Below the pieces are notes generated by a model, which saw nothing but the letters and a program-made list of their open reading frames with translations, made no database searches and was not told the origin of the DNA. Source: Lachnospiraceae bacterium (GTDB taxonomy: Bacteria; Bacillota; Clostridia; Lachnospirales; Lachnospiraceae). From it: a DNA stretch of 49,904 nucleotides. Numbering within the stretch: position 1 is the stretch's first letter; each line of letters starts with the position of its first letter. This document shows, one piece after another, positions 18,364 through 26,073 of this stretch. The stretch is taken from assembly GCA_024403355.1 (NCBI GenBank), contig JAKSRW010000023.1, positions 1 through 49,904 of the forward strand. The letters run 5' to 3'. The position numbers and the translations under genes were made by a program.

Positions 18364-19182
18364 ATGAAGTGTATTGTAATTAGCGAAAATTCATCAATGG
18401 AAGGACTCGGAAGTGAGTGGGGGCTGAGTTTTTATATCGAGCATGAGGGCTGGAATTTTCTGGTTGATGCCGGAGCCTCGGGACTTTTTCTGAAGAACGC
18501 TGAAAAGCTGAACATTGATATCGGAAATGTATCTGCTGCCATGCTTTCTCATGCACATTATGACCATGCGCGCGGAATGAGAAGCTTTTTTGAGGCAAAT
18601 AAATCTGCTGCTTTTTATCTTTCGGGAGCAGCGACGGAGAACTGTTACTCAAAGCATTTTATAATAAAAAAATATATTGGAATCGATAAGGGTATACTTG
18701 CGGAGTTTGAAGACAGAATTAATTATTGTTCTGAGCTTACTGAAGTATGCGGCGGAAGTGTCTTTGTTCTTCCGCATTATAAAATGCCTGTATCGGGAAC
18801 AAAATCGATGTATGTCAAGGGGCAGATGGGTTATGAAAAAGACACCTTCAGGCATGAGCAGAGCATCATTTTTCTGCTGGGAACGGAGGAAAAAAGGGAG
18901 CTGGTGGTATTTAGTCCCTGCTCTCATCTTGGTGTCCCTACCATTATAGAAGAGGTGCGTGAGCAGTTCCCGGGAATACCGATTAAGGCTCTTCTGGGCG
19001 GTTTTCATCTTTTTACAAAAAGCAAGGGCTACATTGAGGATCTGGCCGGCAGGATGGCTCAGCTGGGAATTGAAAAGATTTATACGGGCCATTGTACAGG
19101 TGACAGGGCGTATAATATATTGGAGGAGCAGCTTGGCGAAAGATTATATAAGCTGACAGCGGGACTTGTGATTGAATTATAG
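18364..19182 (+). CDS. MBL-fold metallo-hydrolase
   Basis: The 272-residue protein belongs to the metallo-beta-lactamase superfamily. The metal motif SHAHYDHARGM (residues ~61-71) is a H-x-H-x-D-H site, and later ligands are likely in FSPCSHLG and in GHCTGD near the C-terminus. The overall pattern (LVDAGASGLFLKNAEKLNID, GGFHLF) resembles the 7,8-dihydropterin-6-methyl-aminobenzene-phosphate synthase-like branch, whose substrates are poorly known. It starts 14 bases after the SH3 protein and ends at a strong terminator, so it is co-transcribed with the CIS tail genes, though a link in function is unproven. Confidence 0.8.
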   Translation: MKCIVISENSSMEGLGSEWGLSFYIEHEGWNFLVDAGASGLFLKNAEKLNIDIGNVSAAMLSHAHYDHARGMRSFFEANKSAAFYLSGAATENCYSKHFIIKKYIGIDKGILAEFEDRINYCSELTEVCGGSVFVLPHYKMPVSGTKSMYVKGQMGYEKDTFRHEQSIIFLLGTEEKRELVVFSPCSHLGVPTIIEEVREQFPGIPIKALLGGFHLFTKSKGYIEDLAGRMAQLGIEKIYTGHCTGDRAYNILEEQLGERLYKLTAGLVIEL

Positions 19183-19213
19183 TTAAAAAGATATATTTGA
19201 AAATAAAATGAAT

Positions 19214-19259
19214 AAGAGCGCTTCCGACAACATTAAGGATCGGCGAGCGCTCTTTTTTT
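19214..19259 (+). terminator. Rho-independent terminator after the CIS/MBL operon
   Basis: AAGAGCGC at 19214 pairs with GCGCTCTT at 19247, with further pairing inside (CCGA/TCGG), followed by a run of seven T. It closes the long + strand gene run that begins before the window. Confidence 0.92.
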
Positions 19260-19385
19260 CTACAATTATCAAACGTCTCCTATTAATCTGTAATTGTAAT
19301 TTTGCATCCACGTTTAGCATAATCATAATAAAATATAATTGTTACAAAATTAAGACACGAATTTGTCCTTTTTGTAATATTTTTA

Positions 19386-19474
19386 TCGACACATTATTAA
19401 TCAGGGTGTATAATCATTACTGTGTTTTTGGCACAGAGCAGTTTTTATGCCTGAAACAGTGAATAATCAGGCAT
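19386..19474 (+). promoter_or_regulatory. Promoter and leader hairpin of the PHP gene
   Basis: TCGACA at 19386 and TATAAT at 19409 are spaced by 17 bases. The leader then has a perfect hairpin ATGCCTGA (19447) / TCAGGCAT (19467) ending about five bases before the GGGGGA ribosome site, close enough to affect initiation. Confidence 0.7.
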
Positions 19475-19487
19475 ACGGGGGATCAAA

Positions 19488-20282
19488 ATGGATAGTAAAT
19501 ACAAATATAAATATGAGGTTCATATGCATACGGCGCAGTCGAGTGCATGCGGTAAGACACCTGCGAGGGAGTATATTTCTACCTTTAAGGAGCTGGGTTA
19601 TGACGGAATAATTATTACGGATCATTTTTTCTGGGGAAATACCGCCATTGACAGGAAGCTTCCCTGGGAGGATTTTGTAGAGCAGTTCTGCAAGGGCTAT
19701 GAGGAGGCAAAGGAAGAGGGCGATAAGGTCGGACTCAAGGTTTTCTTTGGCTGGGAGGCCTGCAGAAGACCTGATGAGTATCTTATTTACGGTCCGGACA
19801 AGGCATGGCTGAAGGCGCATCCGGAGGTTCGTGATGCAGACCATGCGGAGCTTCACCGAATTATATCCGAGGCAGGAGGCCTTATGGTCGGAGCGCATCC
19901 CTTCCGTGAAAGGTACTATATTGACAAGATAAATCTTCATCCTTTCCAGTGTGATGCATGGGAGGCAAGTAATTTCGGGAACCCTCCCTACCAGGATGTG
20001 TTTACATACGAGTATTGTAAAAAGCACGGTATAATCATGACTTCGGGTACCGATCTTCATGATGTGAATAATCTTAAAAATTCACCCTGCGGTATGCTTT
20101 TTGAGAAGCCGCTTGAGTCAATTGCAGATTATGTAAGAGTAATTAAGTCAGGAAAGGGCTTTATGCCGATGATATGTGAAGAGAGAAGAACAAGAACTCC
20201 TCAAATGAAGAATGAACGTCCGATAATGCTTTATAACGAGAAAAATGAGGGCAGATTTGTTCAGCTGAATGAGATTATCTGA
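19488..20282 (+). CDS. PHP-domain phosphoesterase-like protein
   Basis: The 264-residue protein has the PHP metal-binding motifs in order: HMHTAQSSACGKTP (residues ~9-22), IIITDHFF (~42-49), FGWEACR (~87-93), GAHPFRERY and, near the end, SGTDLHD. PHP proteins of this size are metal-dependent phosphoesterases such as histidinol-phosphatase or trpH-like nucleases; the insertion and neighbours do not point to one substrate. It is a single-gene unit with its own promoter and terminator. Confidence 0.83.
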   Translation: MDSKYKYKYEVHMHTAQSSACGKTPAREYISTFKELGYDGIIITDHFFWGNTAIDRKLPWEDFVEQFCKGYEEAKEEGDKVGLKVFFGWEACRRPDEYLIYGPDKAWLKAHPEVRDADHAELHRIISEAGGLMVGAHPFRERYYIDKINLHPFQCDAWEASNFGNPPYQDVFTYEYCKKHGIIMTSGTDLHDVNNLKNSPCGMLFEKPLESIADYVRVIKSGKGFMPMICEERRTRTPQMKNERPIMLYNEKNEGRFVQLNEII

Positions 20283-20291
20283 GAAAAATAG

Positions 20292-20337
20292 AATCCGCTG
20301 CGACAGCCTGATGACTGCCGGAGCGGATTTTTTTTAA
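20292..20337. terminator. Convergent, probably bidirectional terminator
   Basis: AATCCGCT at 20292 pairs with AGCGGATT at 20322, followed by eight T on the + strand and, on the minus strand, by CTATTTTTCTC. It lies between the PHP gene and the convergent zinc-ribbon gene and probably serves both. Confidence 0.88.
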
Positions 20338-20366
20338 TATAACGGAATTGTTTCGCTGTTCGGAAT

Positions 20367-21047
20367 TTATACGTTGGGCATGCTTGCGGGATCGGCCTGT
20401 TCGAGTCTGATCTTGAAGCCTGCGGCAGCGAAGTGTGCCTTGATGAATACTACCGGATTCTCAGGTGTGATAGTAACGATGGGATCGTTACAGCTTCTTG
20501 TGGTGGTGTGGGTTACATGTACCTTGTAGGAGCCGAAGGGAAGGCTGATTCTGAGACTTTCCTTATTTCCGATATGACCGAAGGGGGTATCATTGATATA
20601 AATACCCATACCCACTGCGCAGCCCATGAAATTACCCATACGGTAGAGCTGAATATATCCGTCTTTGGGAAGCGGAGCGTTGCAGGTAGGGCAGCTACAC
20701 TGTTGCTGAGTGCCGTTGAATACGTGACCGTTTGCACAACGATAACGAGCCTTTATTGCCGAAAAATCCTTGCCGGGAGCCTGATAATACCCGGGCTGGC
20801 TGTACTGGGGAGCCTGGTTGTACATGGGCTGCTGAGGTGCCTGGTTGTACTGTGGCTGCTGGGGCATCTGGTTATACATGGGCTGTTGAGGAGCCTGGTT
20901 GTACTGAGGAGCCTGGTTGTACTGAGGCTGCTGAGAAGTCTGGTTATTTTGGGGCGGCAGGGGAGCCGGATCCTGTTTTGTACCGCAAATATTACAGAAC
21001 ATAAATTTGTCTTCAAGCTGCGCACCGCATTTTATACATGCTTTCAT
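20367..21047 (-). CDS. Zinc-ribbon protein with Gln/Pro/Asn/Tyr-rich repeat linker
   Basis: The 226-residue protein starts with a zinc ribbon (CIKCGAQLEDKFMFCNICG). A ~65-residue low-complexity linker of YNQAPQ/QQPMYNQ units follows, then a second Cys cluster (CANGHVF...CSCPTCNAPL, residues ~104-124). The C-terminal ~100 residues form a beta-rich domain (FGSYKVHVTHTTTRSC) like the short domain often attached to zinc ribbons in Firmicutes. There is no signal peptide or membrane segment, so it is probably cytoplasmic. GAGGT lies upstream of the ATG at 21047. The function is not known to me; zinc-ribbon plus repeat linker suggests a scaffold or sensor. Confidence 0.75.
   Translation of the reverse strand: MKACIKCGAQLEDKFMFCNICGTKQDPAPLPPQNNQTSQQPQYNQAPQYNQAPQQPMYNQMPQQPQYNQAPQQPMYNQAPQYSQPGYYQAPGKDFSAIKARYRCANGHVFNGTQQQCSCPTCNAPLPKDGYIQLYRMGNFMGCAVGMGIYINDTPFGHIGNKESLRISLPFGSYKVHVTHTTTRSCNDPIVTITPENPVVFIKAHFAAAGFKIRLEQADPASMPNV
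20765..20960 (-). repeat. Imperfect coding repeats (YNQAPQ units)
   Basis: On the minus strand the sequence repeats short TAC AAC CAG GCT CC-type units encoding QYNQAP and QQPMYNQ. Copies are near-identical at DNA level, so unit number may vary between strains. Confidence 0.8.
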
Positions 21048-21210
21048 ATGATTTTACCTCGAAATAAGAGTGATTAATAATAATTTATGCCTTGAAATTT
21101 ATCCGTAAGGCAGATAATTTGAGTTTGTTACCGACGGATTTATATTAGCATATCGGCGTTTTTTACGCAAGTATAATGAATTTTACAGGGAGAATAAAGC
21201 ATTCGCTTAC

Positions 21211-21239
21211 TTGACGGTTTAAATCGATGAGAGTATACT
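21211..21239 (+). promoter_or_regulatory. Promoter of the GLUG-repeat secreted protein
   Basis: TTGACG at 21211 and TATACT at 21234 are spaced by 17 bases. Downstream, ATGCCTGATTAT at 21265 is the exact inverse complement of ATAATCAGGCAT in the PHP-gene leader, and GCATT/AATGC just before it can form a small hairpin. Confidence 0.65.
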
Positions 21240-21310
21240 GAAATACGGTGATTGAGCATTAAAAATGCCTGATTATCATACAGAATATTATCAAAAAGAA
21301 GGATAAGAAA

Positions 21311-22204
21311 ATGAAAAAAATTTTTAAAAATCTATTTGCATTTGTCTTTGTGCTTGCATTATGTATGCTTGCCTTTCCGGGAATAAAGTCCTGGGCGAAA
21401 ACTTACCACATTAAGACTGCCGATGATCTTCGGAGTGTAGCTGCGGATCTTAACGGTAAGTATTATCTTGACAAGGATATTAATCTTGGCGGCGGAAAAG
21501 AGTGGAAGCCCATCGGAACCGACGAGGCACCCTTTACAGGAAAATTTTATGGTCAGGGGCACAATATTTCAGGTCTGAAGATAACCACAACAGAGTATAA
21601 TGCAGGCTTTTTCGGTGTGACAAAGGGGGCTACCATTACAAAGCTTTCTGTTGACGGAAAGATTAAGAATGTTGATACATACGCGGGCGGTATTGTTGGG
21701 CATGCAACAGGCAAAACTGTAATCAAGTATTGTATCAGCAATGTGCTGGTATCGGGAAGCCATCAGATTGGCGGCGTTGTCGGACGTATAAGTGACAGCA
21801 GTATGGAATATTGCATGAACTTAAATACTGTTAAGGCAAGCGGAAGAGGCTGCGGAGGTATAACGGCTGACCTGTATCCTTCGGGAACACTTAAGAAGTG
21901 TCTGAATCTTGCCGATGTATCAGGCGGTTACGATATCACAGGAGGTATCACCGGCGGTTCAACAGCAGGTACCGTCAGCGGCTGTGTGAATAAGGGAAAT
22001 GTAACAAGTACAGGTGGACGAATCGGTGCAATTGCGGGTGACAATGCTTCATATGCAGGCGCCAGATATTGGAATTATTTCTATAAGACAGATGAGGTAA
22101 ATTCGCATTTAAATGCTATCGGTTCAAATTGCGGTATTATTACATCGGCTAAGAGCAAAAAAATCACAAATCTTAAGAAAAAAATTATGAAGGTATTTAA
22201 GTAA
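21311..22204 (+). CDS. Secreted beta-helix protein with GLUG-type repeats
   Basis: The 297-residue protein has a clear signal peptide (KKIFKNLFAFVFVLALCMLAF, likely cut after the Ala in SWA near residue 29). The mature part opens with YHIKTADDLRSVAADLNGKY and WKPIGTDEAPFTGKFYGQGH, the usual entry to GLUG-repeat surface proteins. Repeats of the form AGGIVGHATG, IGGVVGRISD, CGGITADLY, TGGITGGSTAG and IGAIAGDNA follow. These build a right-handed beta-helix seen in surface adhesins and peptidase-associated proteins. There is no LPXTG or SH3 anchor, so it is released or held by its Lys-rich C-terminus. It is monocistronic. Confidence 0.82.
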   Translation: MKKIFKNLFAFVFVLALCMLAFPGIKSWAKTYHIKTADDLRSVAADLNGKYYLDKDINLGGGKEWKPIGTDEAPFTGKFYGQGHNISGLKITTTEYNAGFFGVTKGATITKLSVDGKIKNVDTYAGGIVGHATGKTVIKYCISNVLVSGSHQIGGVVGRISDSSMEYCMNLNTVKASGRGCGGITADLYPSGTLKKCLNLADVSGGYDITGGITGGSTAGTVSGCVNKGNVTSTGGRIGAIAGDNASYAGARYWNYFYKTDEVNSHLNAIGSNCGIITSAKSKKITNLKKKIMKVFK

Positions 22205-22232
22205 TTACAGCCTGGCACAGGTCAAAAACCAA

Positions 22233-22261
22233 GTGACAAAAATCCCTTAAAGTGCTATAAT
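22233..22261 (+). promoter_or_regulatory. Promoter of deoD
   Basis: GTGACA at 22233 and TATAAT at 22256 are spaced by 17 bases; the AGGAGGG ribosome site and ATG 22294 follow directly. Confidence 0.7.
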
Positions 22262-22293
22262 TATCCATATAAAATCATACAGGAGGGAACATT

Positions 22294-23004
22294 ATGACAC
22301 CTACACCTCATAACAGTGCAAAAAAAGGGGAAATCGCAAAGACAGTTCTTATGCCCGGAGATCCTTTGAGAGCAAAATACATTGCTGAAAACTTTCTTGA
22401 GAATCCTGTTTGCTTCAATCAGATTCGTAATATGCTGGGCTACACCGGAACCTATAACGGAAAGCAGATTTCTGTAATGGGCGGCGGAATGGGTATGCCT
22501 TCGGTCGGTATCTACAGCTACGAGCTTTTTAATTTTTATGATGTAGACAATATTATCCGAATCGGTTCAATGGGAGCTTATGCGGACAGTATTCAGCTGG
22601 GTGATCTGGTTATGGCGATTGCGGCAAGTACTGATTCGAATTATGTATCTACCTTCGGAATTCCCGGAACATATGCACCTGCAGCCAGCTACGGACTTCT
22701 CAGAACCGCTGTTGAGACAGCAGAGAAACTTGGGGTAAAGACAGTAGTAGGTAATGTTCTTTCAACTGATGTTTTCTACGCCGATGACCCTGAATTCAAT
22801 GCAAAGTGGAAGAAGATGGGTGTTCTCGGATGTGAGATGGAGGCTGCCGCATTTTATATGAATGCAGCCCGCGCCGGTAAGAATGCACTCTGTATGTTCA
22901 CCGTATCGGATCATCTTTTCCGTGATGAGCATCTTTCGGCAGAGGCACGCCAGACCGGATTCCATGATATGATGAAGGTTGCACTTGAGGCTTTTGCAAA
23001 ATAA
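22294..23004 (+). CDS. deoD: Purine-nucleoside phosphorylase, DeoD type
   Basis: The 236-residue protein is full length for the hexameric DeoD family. It splits purine (deoxy)nucleosides with phosphate to base and (deoxy)ribose-1-phosphate in the cytoplasm for purine salvage. Recognisable motifs are VLMPGDPLRAKYIAE (phosphate site), GMGMPSVGIYSYEL, IIRIGSMGAYA, GCEMEAAAFYMNA (nucleoside site) and VSDHLF containing the catalytic Asp. It has its own promoter and no close partner. Adenine deaminase, about 13 kb away, belongs to the same salvage theme. Confidence 0.95.
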   Translation: MTPTPHNSAKKGEIAKTVLMPGDPLRAKYIAENFLENPVCFNQIRNMLGYTGTYNGKQISVMGGGMGMPSVGIYSYELFNFYDVDNIIRIGSMGAYADSIQLGDLVMAIAASTDSNYVSTFGIPGTYAPAASYGLLRTAVETAEKLGVKTVVGNVLSTDVFYADDPEFNAKWKKMGVLGCEMEAAAFYMNAARAGKNALCMFTVSDHLFRDEHLSAEARQTGFHDMMKVALEAFAK

Positions 23005-23110
23005 AATGCATTTTTGCATTGTCGGCTTTGCGTTTGTCATGAACACAATGCCTGCTAATGTCCGTGATAGACATACAAATGTACAAGTTTTAGTTTTTTA
23101 AACAAAAACG

Positions 23111-23139
23111 TTGACACCATAATGTTGTTGTGCTACTAT
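23111..23139 (+). promoter_or_regulatory. Promoter of the dapA transcript
   Basis: TTGACA at 23111 and TACTAT at 23134 are spaced by 17 bases. Transcription should start near 23146, just before the riboswitch. Confidence 0.78.
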
Positions 23140-23145
23140 ACGAAT

Positions 23146-23312
23146 AGTTTGGTAGAGGTGCATCGATTAAGAGTAATTTCTCTGATATGTCAGGCATAGA
23201 TGAGGAGAAATGAAAGGATGAGATGCCGAAATTCACATTACACTGATAAATGTGGGTTGGTTCCTGTGTTAATAGCATCGGGACTGTCATCATATGATGG
23301 AGCGCTACTAAA
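23146..23312 (+). ncRNA. Lysine riboswitch (L-box)
   Basis: The conserved L-box blocks are present in order: GGTAGAGGTGC at 23151, GAAAGGATGAGATGCCGAA near 23212-23232, GGTTGGTTCCTG near 23255, GGACTGTCAT at 23281 and TGGAGCGCTACT at 23298. The closing P1 helix pairs GTAG (23152) with CTAC (23305). The L-box binds lysine and ends transcription of lysine genes when lysine is high. It lies between a promoter and dapA, followed by an intrinsic terminator. Confidence 0.93.
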
Positions 23313-23370
23313 GATTATCGATAGTCAGGCAGACAAGGGTTTGTTCTGAAATATAAATTGATTATTCTTT

Positions 23371-23400
23371 AGCGTCGACTCTGTCGGCGCTTTATTTTTA
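23371..23400 (+). terminator. Riboswitch-controlled terminator
   Basis: AGCGTCGAC at 23371 pairs with GTCGGCGCT at 23383 (one G-T pair) and is followed by TTTATTTTTA. This is the expected expression-platform terminator of the upstream lysine riboswitch. Confidence 0.85.
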
Positions 23401-23462
23401 GCTTCCGAATCATACAATGATTCGAAAGCTAAAAAAGAGAATATTTCACAGATGAAATATTC
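23395..23462 (+). promoter_or_regulatory. Two further hairpins in the dapA leader
   Basis: TTTTTAGCTTCCGAATCA (23395) pairs with TGATTCGAAAGCTAAAAA (from 23418) with one mismatch, and its first half is the T-tract of the riboswitch terminator. A second perfect hairpin GAATATTTCA (23439) / TGAAATATTC (23453) with a CAGA loop follows. They may protect the mRNA or affect read-through. Confidence 0.7.
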
Positions 23463-23504
23463 TGAGAGTTACAAAAAAATGATATTTTAGAGGAGGATAT
23501 TATA

Positions 23505-24401
23505 ATGAGTAAGAAAGTACTTTTTACAGGAGCAGCTATTGCTATTGTAACACCTATGAATGAGGATTTATCAGTTAACTACGAGGCTTTTAAGGAGCTT
23601 ATCGATTTCCAGATTAACAATGGTACAGATGCTATCGTTGTTTGCGGAACTACAGGTGAGGCTTCTACACTTACACATGAGGAGCATGTTGACTGCATTA
23701 AGTTTGTTGTTGATTATGTAAATAAGAGAGTTCCCGTTATTGCAGGAACAGGTTCAAACTGTACACAGACAGCTATCTGGCTTTCACAGCAGGCTGAGGC
23801 AGCAGGCGCTGACGGCGTTCTTGTTGTTTCTCCCTACTATAACAAGGCTACACAGAAGGGTCTCGTAAAGCATTTTGGTGCTATTGCAGATTCTATCAAA
23901 ATCCCTGTAGTTCTTTACAATATCCCCGGAAGAACAGGTGTTAATATTCTTCCTGAGACTGTTAAGACTCTTTGCGAGAACTATGAGAATATCGTTGCAA
24001 TCAAGGATGCTACAGGTAATATCGGCTGGACTGCTTCAGTTGCTCAGCTTTGCGGTGACAACATTGCAATTTACTCAGGTGATGATAATGCAATCCTTCC
24101 CGTTCTTTCATTAGGCGGAAAGGGTGTTATCTCAGTTCTTTCACATTGTGCACCCAAGGATACACACCTTATTGTTGAGAAGTTCTTAAACGGCGATACA
24201 AAGGGCAGTCTTGAGCTTCAGCTTAAGTATCTTCCTCTTGTTAATGCACTTTTCAGCGAGGTTAACCCTATCCCTGTTAAGGCAGCAGTTAACGCTATGG
24301 GCTTCAAGGCAGGCTCACTTCGTGCACCTCTTGGCTCAATGGAGCCTGAGCATGAGGCAAAGCTTGTTGCAGAGATGAAGAAGGTTGGAATCATCGCTTA
24401 A
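23505..24401 (+). CDS. dapA: 4-hydroxy-tetrahydrodipicolinate synthase
   Basis: The 298-residue TIM-barrel enzyme condenses pyruvate with aspartate semialdehyde, the first committed step of lysine and diaminopimelate synthesis. Motifs are VCGTTGEASTLTHEEH (substrate loop), VSPYYNKATQKGLVKHF, VLYNIPGRTGVN (catalytic Tyr) and IVAIKDATGN with the Schiff-base lysine near residue 167. The ATG has GAGGAGG upstream. Expression is expected to be switched off by lysine through the upstream L-box. dapB follows after 121 bases, and asd, which makes its substrate, lies elsewhere in the window. Confidence 0.97.
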   Translation: MSKKVLFTGAAIAIVTPMNEDLSVNYEAFKELIDFQINNGTDAIVVCGTTGEASTLTHEEHVDCIKFVVDYVNKRVPVIAGTGSNCTQTAIWLSQQAEAAGADGVLVVSPYYNKATQKGLVKHFGAIADSIKIPVVLYNIPGRTGVNILPETVKTLCENYENIVAIKDATGNIGWTASVAQLCGDNIAIYSGDDNAILPVLSLGGKGVISVLSHCAPKDTHLIVEKFLNGDTKGSLELQLKYLPLVNALFSEVNPIPVKAAVNAMGFKAGSLRAPLGSMEPEHEAKLVAEMKKVGIIA

Positions 24402-24522
24402 TGCATTTATCTAAAATCATTGTGATTGCTTTACAGTCATGAAATATAAATTATACAAAGCCGGGCAAATCGACTGATTTTAGGGATGATAAAGTATTGT
24501 GCAGAAAGGAATAGAATTTATT

Positions 24523-25281
24523 ATGACAAGAATTATAATGGTCGGATATAACGGAAGAATGGGTCGTGTAATCGGTGATATCGTAAAGAATGATCCTGAG
24601 GTTGAAATCGTAGCAGGTGTTGATCTTTTTGAAGGGCCTGCAGATTTTGCAAAATACACAAGTATTGGGGATGTTAAGGAAGCAGCAGATGTAATTATTG
24701 ATTTCTCTTCTCCCAAGACTCTTAAGGGACTTCTTGATTTTGCTATTGCAAAGTCAATGCCCATCGTTCTCTGTACAACAGGCTTCTCAGAGGAAGAGCT
24801 TGCAAGCATTAAGGCTGCATCAGAGAAGGTTGCTATTTTACGTTCGGCAAATATGTCACTCGGTATCAATACTGTTGCAAAGCTTATCCAGGAAGCTGCC
24901 AAGATTCTTGCAAATGAAGGCTACGATATCGAAATCGTTGAGCGTCATCACAATCAGAAGAAGGATGCTCCTTCAGGAACAGCACTTCTTCTTGCAGATG
25001 CCATCAATACTCAGATGGACGGAAAGTATGAGTATGTATATGACCGTTCGGCACGTCGCGAGACACGTCCCGCAAATGAAATCGGTATTTCAGCAGTAAG
25101 AGGCGGAACCATCGTCGGCGATCATGAGGTTATCTTTGCAGGTCTTGATGAGGTCATTGAGATTAAGCATTCAGCTTATTCAAGAAGCGTATTTGCAAAA
25201 GGTGCTGTAAATGCGGCAAAATTCCTTGCAGGAAAGCCCGCAGGCATGTATAACATGGGTAATGTAGTAGGTATTGAATAA
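24523..25281 (+). CDS. dapB: 4-hydroxy-tetrahydrodipicolinate reductase
   Basis: From ATG 24523 the protein is 252 residues, typical for DapB; an in-frame GTG at 24499 would add eight residues and overlaps the AGAAAGGA ribosome site. It has the nucleotide-binding motif MVGYNGRMGRVIGD, DVIIDFSSP, and the signature VERHHNQKKDAPSGTA with the catalytic His and Lys. It reduces the DapA product with NAD(P)H. No separate promoter is obvious in the gap after dapA, so it is probably on the lysine-controlled transcript. Confidence 0.96.
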   Translation: MTRIIMVGYNGRMGRVIGDIVKNDPEVEIVAGVDLFEGPADFAKYTSIGDVKEAADVIIDFSSPKTLKGLLDFAIAKSMPIVLCTTGFSEEELASIKAASEKVAILRSANMSLGINTVAKLIQEAAKILANEGYDIEIVERHHNQKKDAPSGTALLLADAINTQMDGKYEYVYDRSARRETRPANEIGISAVRGGTIVGDHEVIFAGLDEVIEIKHSAYSRSVFAKGAVNAAKFLAGKPAGMYNMGNVVGIE

Positions 25282-25285
25282 AATA

Positions 25286-25327
25286 AAAGCATTTGTGTTC
25301 ATGACAGAGGTCACTGACAAATGCTTT
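25286..25327. terminator. Convergent terminator between dapB and the YolD-like gene
   Basis: AAAGCATTTGT at 25286 pairs with ACAAATGCTTT at 25317. On the minus strand it is followed by TATTTTATT, a good terminator for the YolD-like gene, whose last codons lie in it. On the + strand the T-run is short, so it is weaker for dapB. Confidence 0.75.
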
Positions 25328-25727
25328 GAATCCGGATATCGTAAATATCCGATTTATAATAACGCTTACCGTTGGTGAGGCAGATACACATTTCTGCCTC
25401 ATCAATTTTTTTGAAATCACCCTCTTCGGTGATGTATTTTCCACCATCTTTTTTTGAATCGGCTATGAAAAAAGTGATGCTGATATGAGGATGTGTGTCG
25501 GCGCTGTCAAGAAGATACTGCAGAGTGCGGTTCAGACGTTCAAGCTTTTCCTCATCGGCTGAGGTATCAAGCTTCTCGTCCGTAAGGCGCGCGGTTTCAT
25601 TTATTTCATCACCGTAGCCGGTAAGTGCTGCGAAGGGAGAAAACTGTGCGGCACGGTCATGAAGAGACATGTGCTTTCGCGTGGCGGATACGTGGTGCGG
25701 AAGATTAATGATGTCTTCGTAGCTCAT
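25311..25727 (-). CDS. YolD-like protein, partner of Y-family polymerase
   Basis: The start at 25727 has AAAGGAG seven bases upstream, giving 138 residues (the frame extends nine codons further). The N-terminal block MSYEDIINLPHHVSATRKHM followed by SLHDRAAQFSPFAALTGYGDEI is typical of YolD-like proteins found beside UmuC/DinB polymerase genes in Firmicutes. The rest has a helical segment (EEKLERLNRTLQYLLDS) and a beta-rich end. The molecular role is not settled; it may regulate or assist the polymerase. The polymerase gene lies divergently at 26074, which supports the assignment. Confidence 0.85.
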   Translation of the reverse strand: MSYEDIINLPHHVSATRKHMSLHDRAAQFSPFAALTGYGDEINETARLTDEKLDTSADEEKLERLNRTLQYLLDSADTHPHISITFFIADSKKDGGKYITEEGDFKKIDEAEMCICLTNGKRYYKSDIYDIRIQSICQ

Positions 25728-26073
25728 ATAGTTCTCCTTTCTGAGAGTCTTCAAATTCTATGTCTTTGGTATGAAAAAATGTATTTACAAGACAAATAGG
25801 TGGATTAGTGTAAGCTGCTTTGAATATGTCAATATTTTATGTCACAATTAAATAAAGGTCAAGGCAAATGATAAAAGATATCACTCAGCCTATTAGACTG
25901 TAAGGGATAATACTTATAGTCTGTAAACGGGTCTTAAGAAAATATAAGACTGGCAAAATACAGCAAAATCATATATACTTATTGATTACAGGCCTGCAGT
26001 TTTTATAACTGATACAGGACTAAAACAGAAGCTTTGCCGATGCAGGGAACGGCTTGACGCAGAAAGGAAGGGC
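25728..26073. promoter_or_regulatory. Divergent intergenic region, YolD-like and polymerase
   Basis: This 346-base AT-rich stretch has no gene. A possible promoter for the polymerase is TTGATT at 25982, 16 bases, TATAAC at 26004. No GAAC-N4-GTTC LexA box of the Gram-positive type was found by eye, so SOS control is not shown. GATATC and several short A/T tracts are unremarkable. Confidence 0.45.

Noticed and set aside
20433..21077. 214-residue plus-strand reading frame opposite the zinc-ribbon gene
   Set aside because: The zinc-ribbon frame has Cys motifs and a ribosome site. This one only mirrors its repeats.
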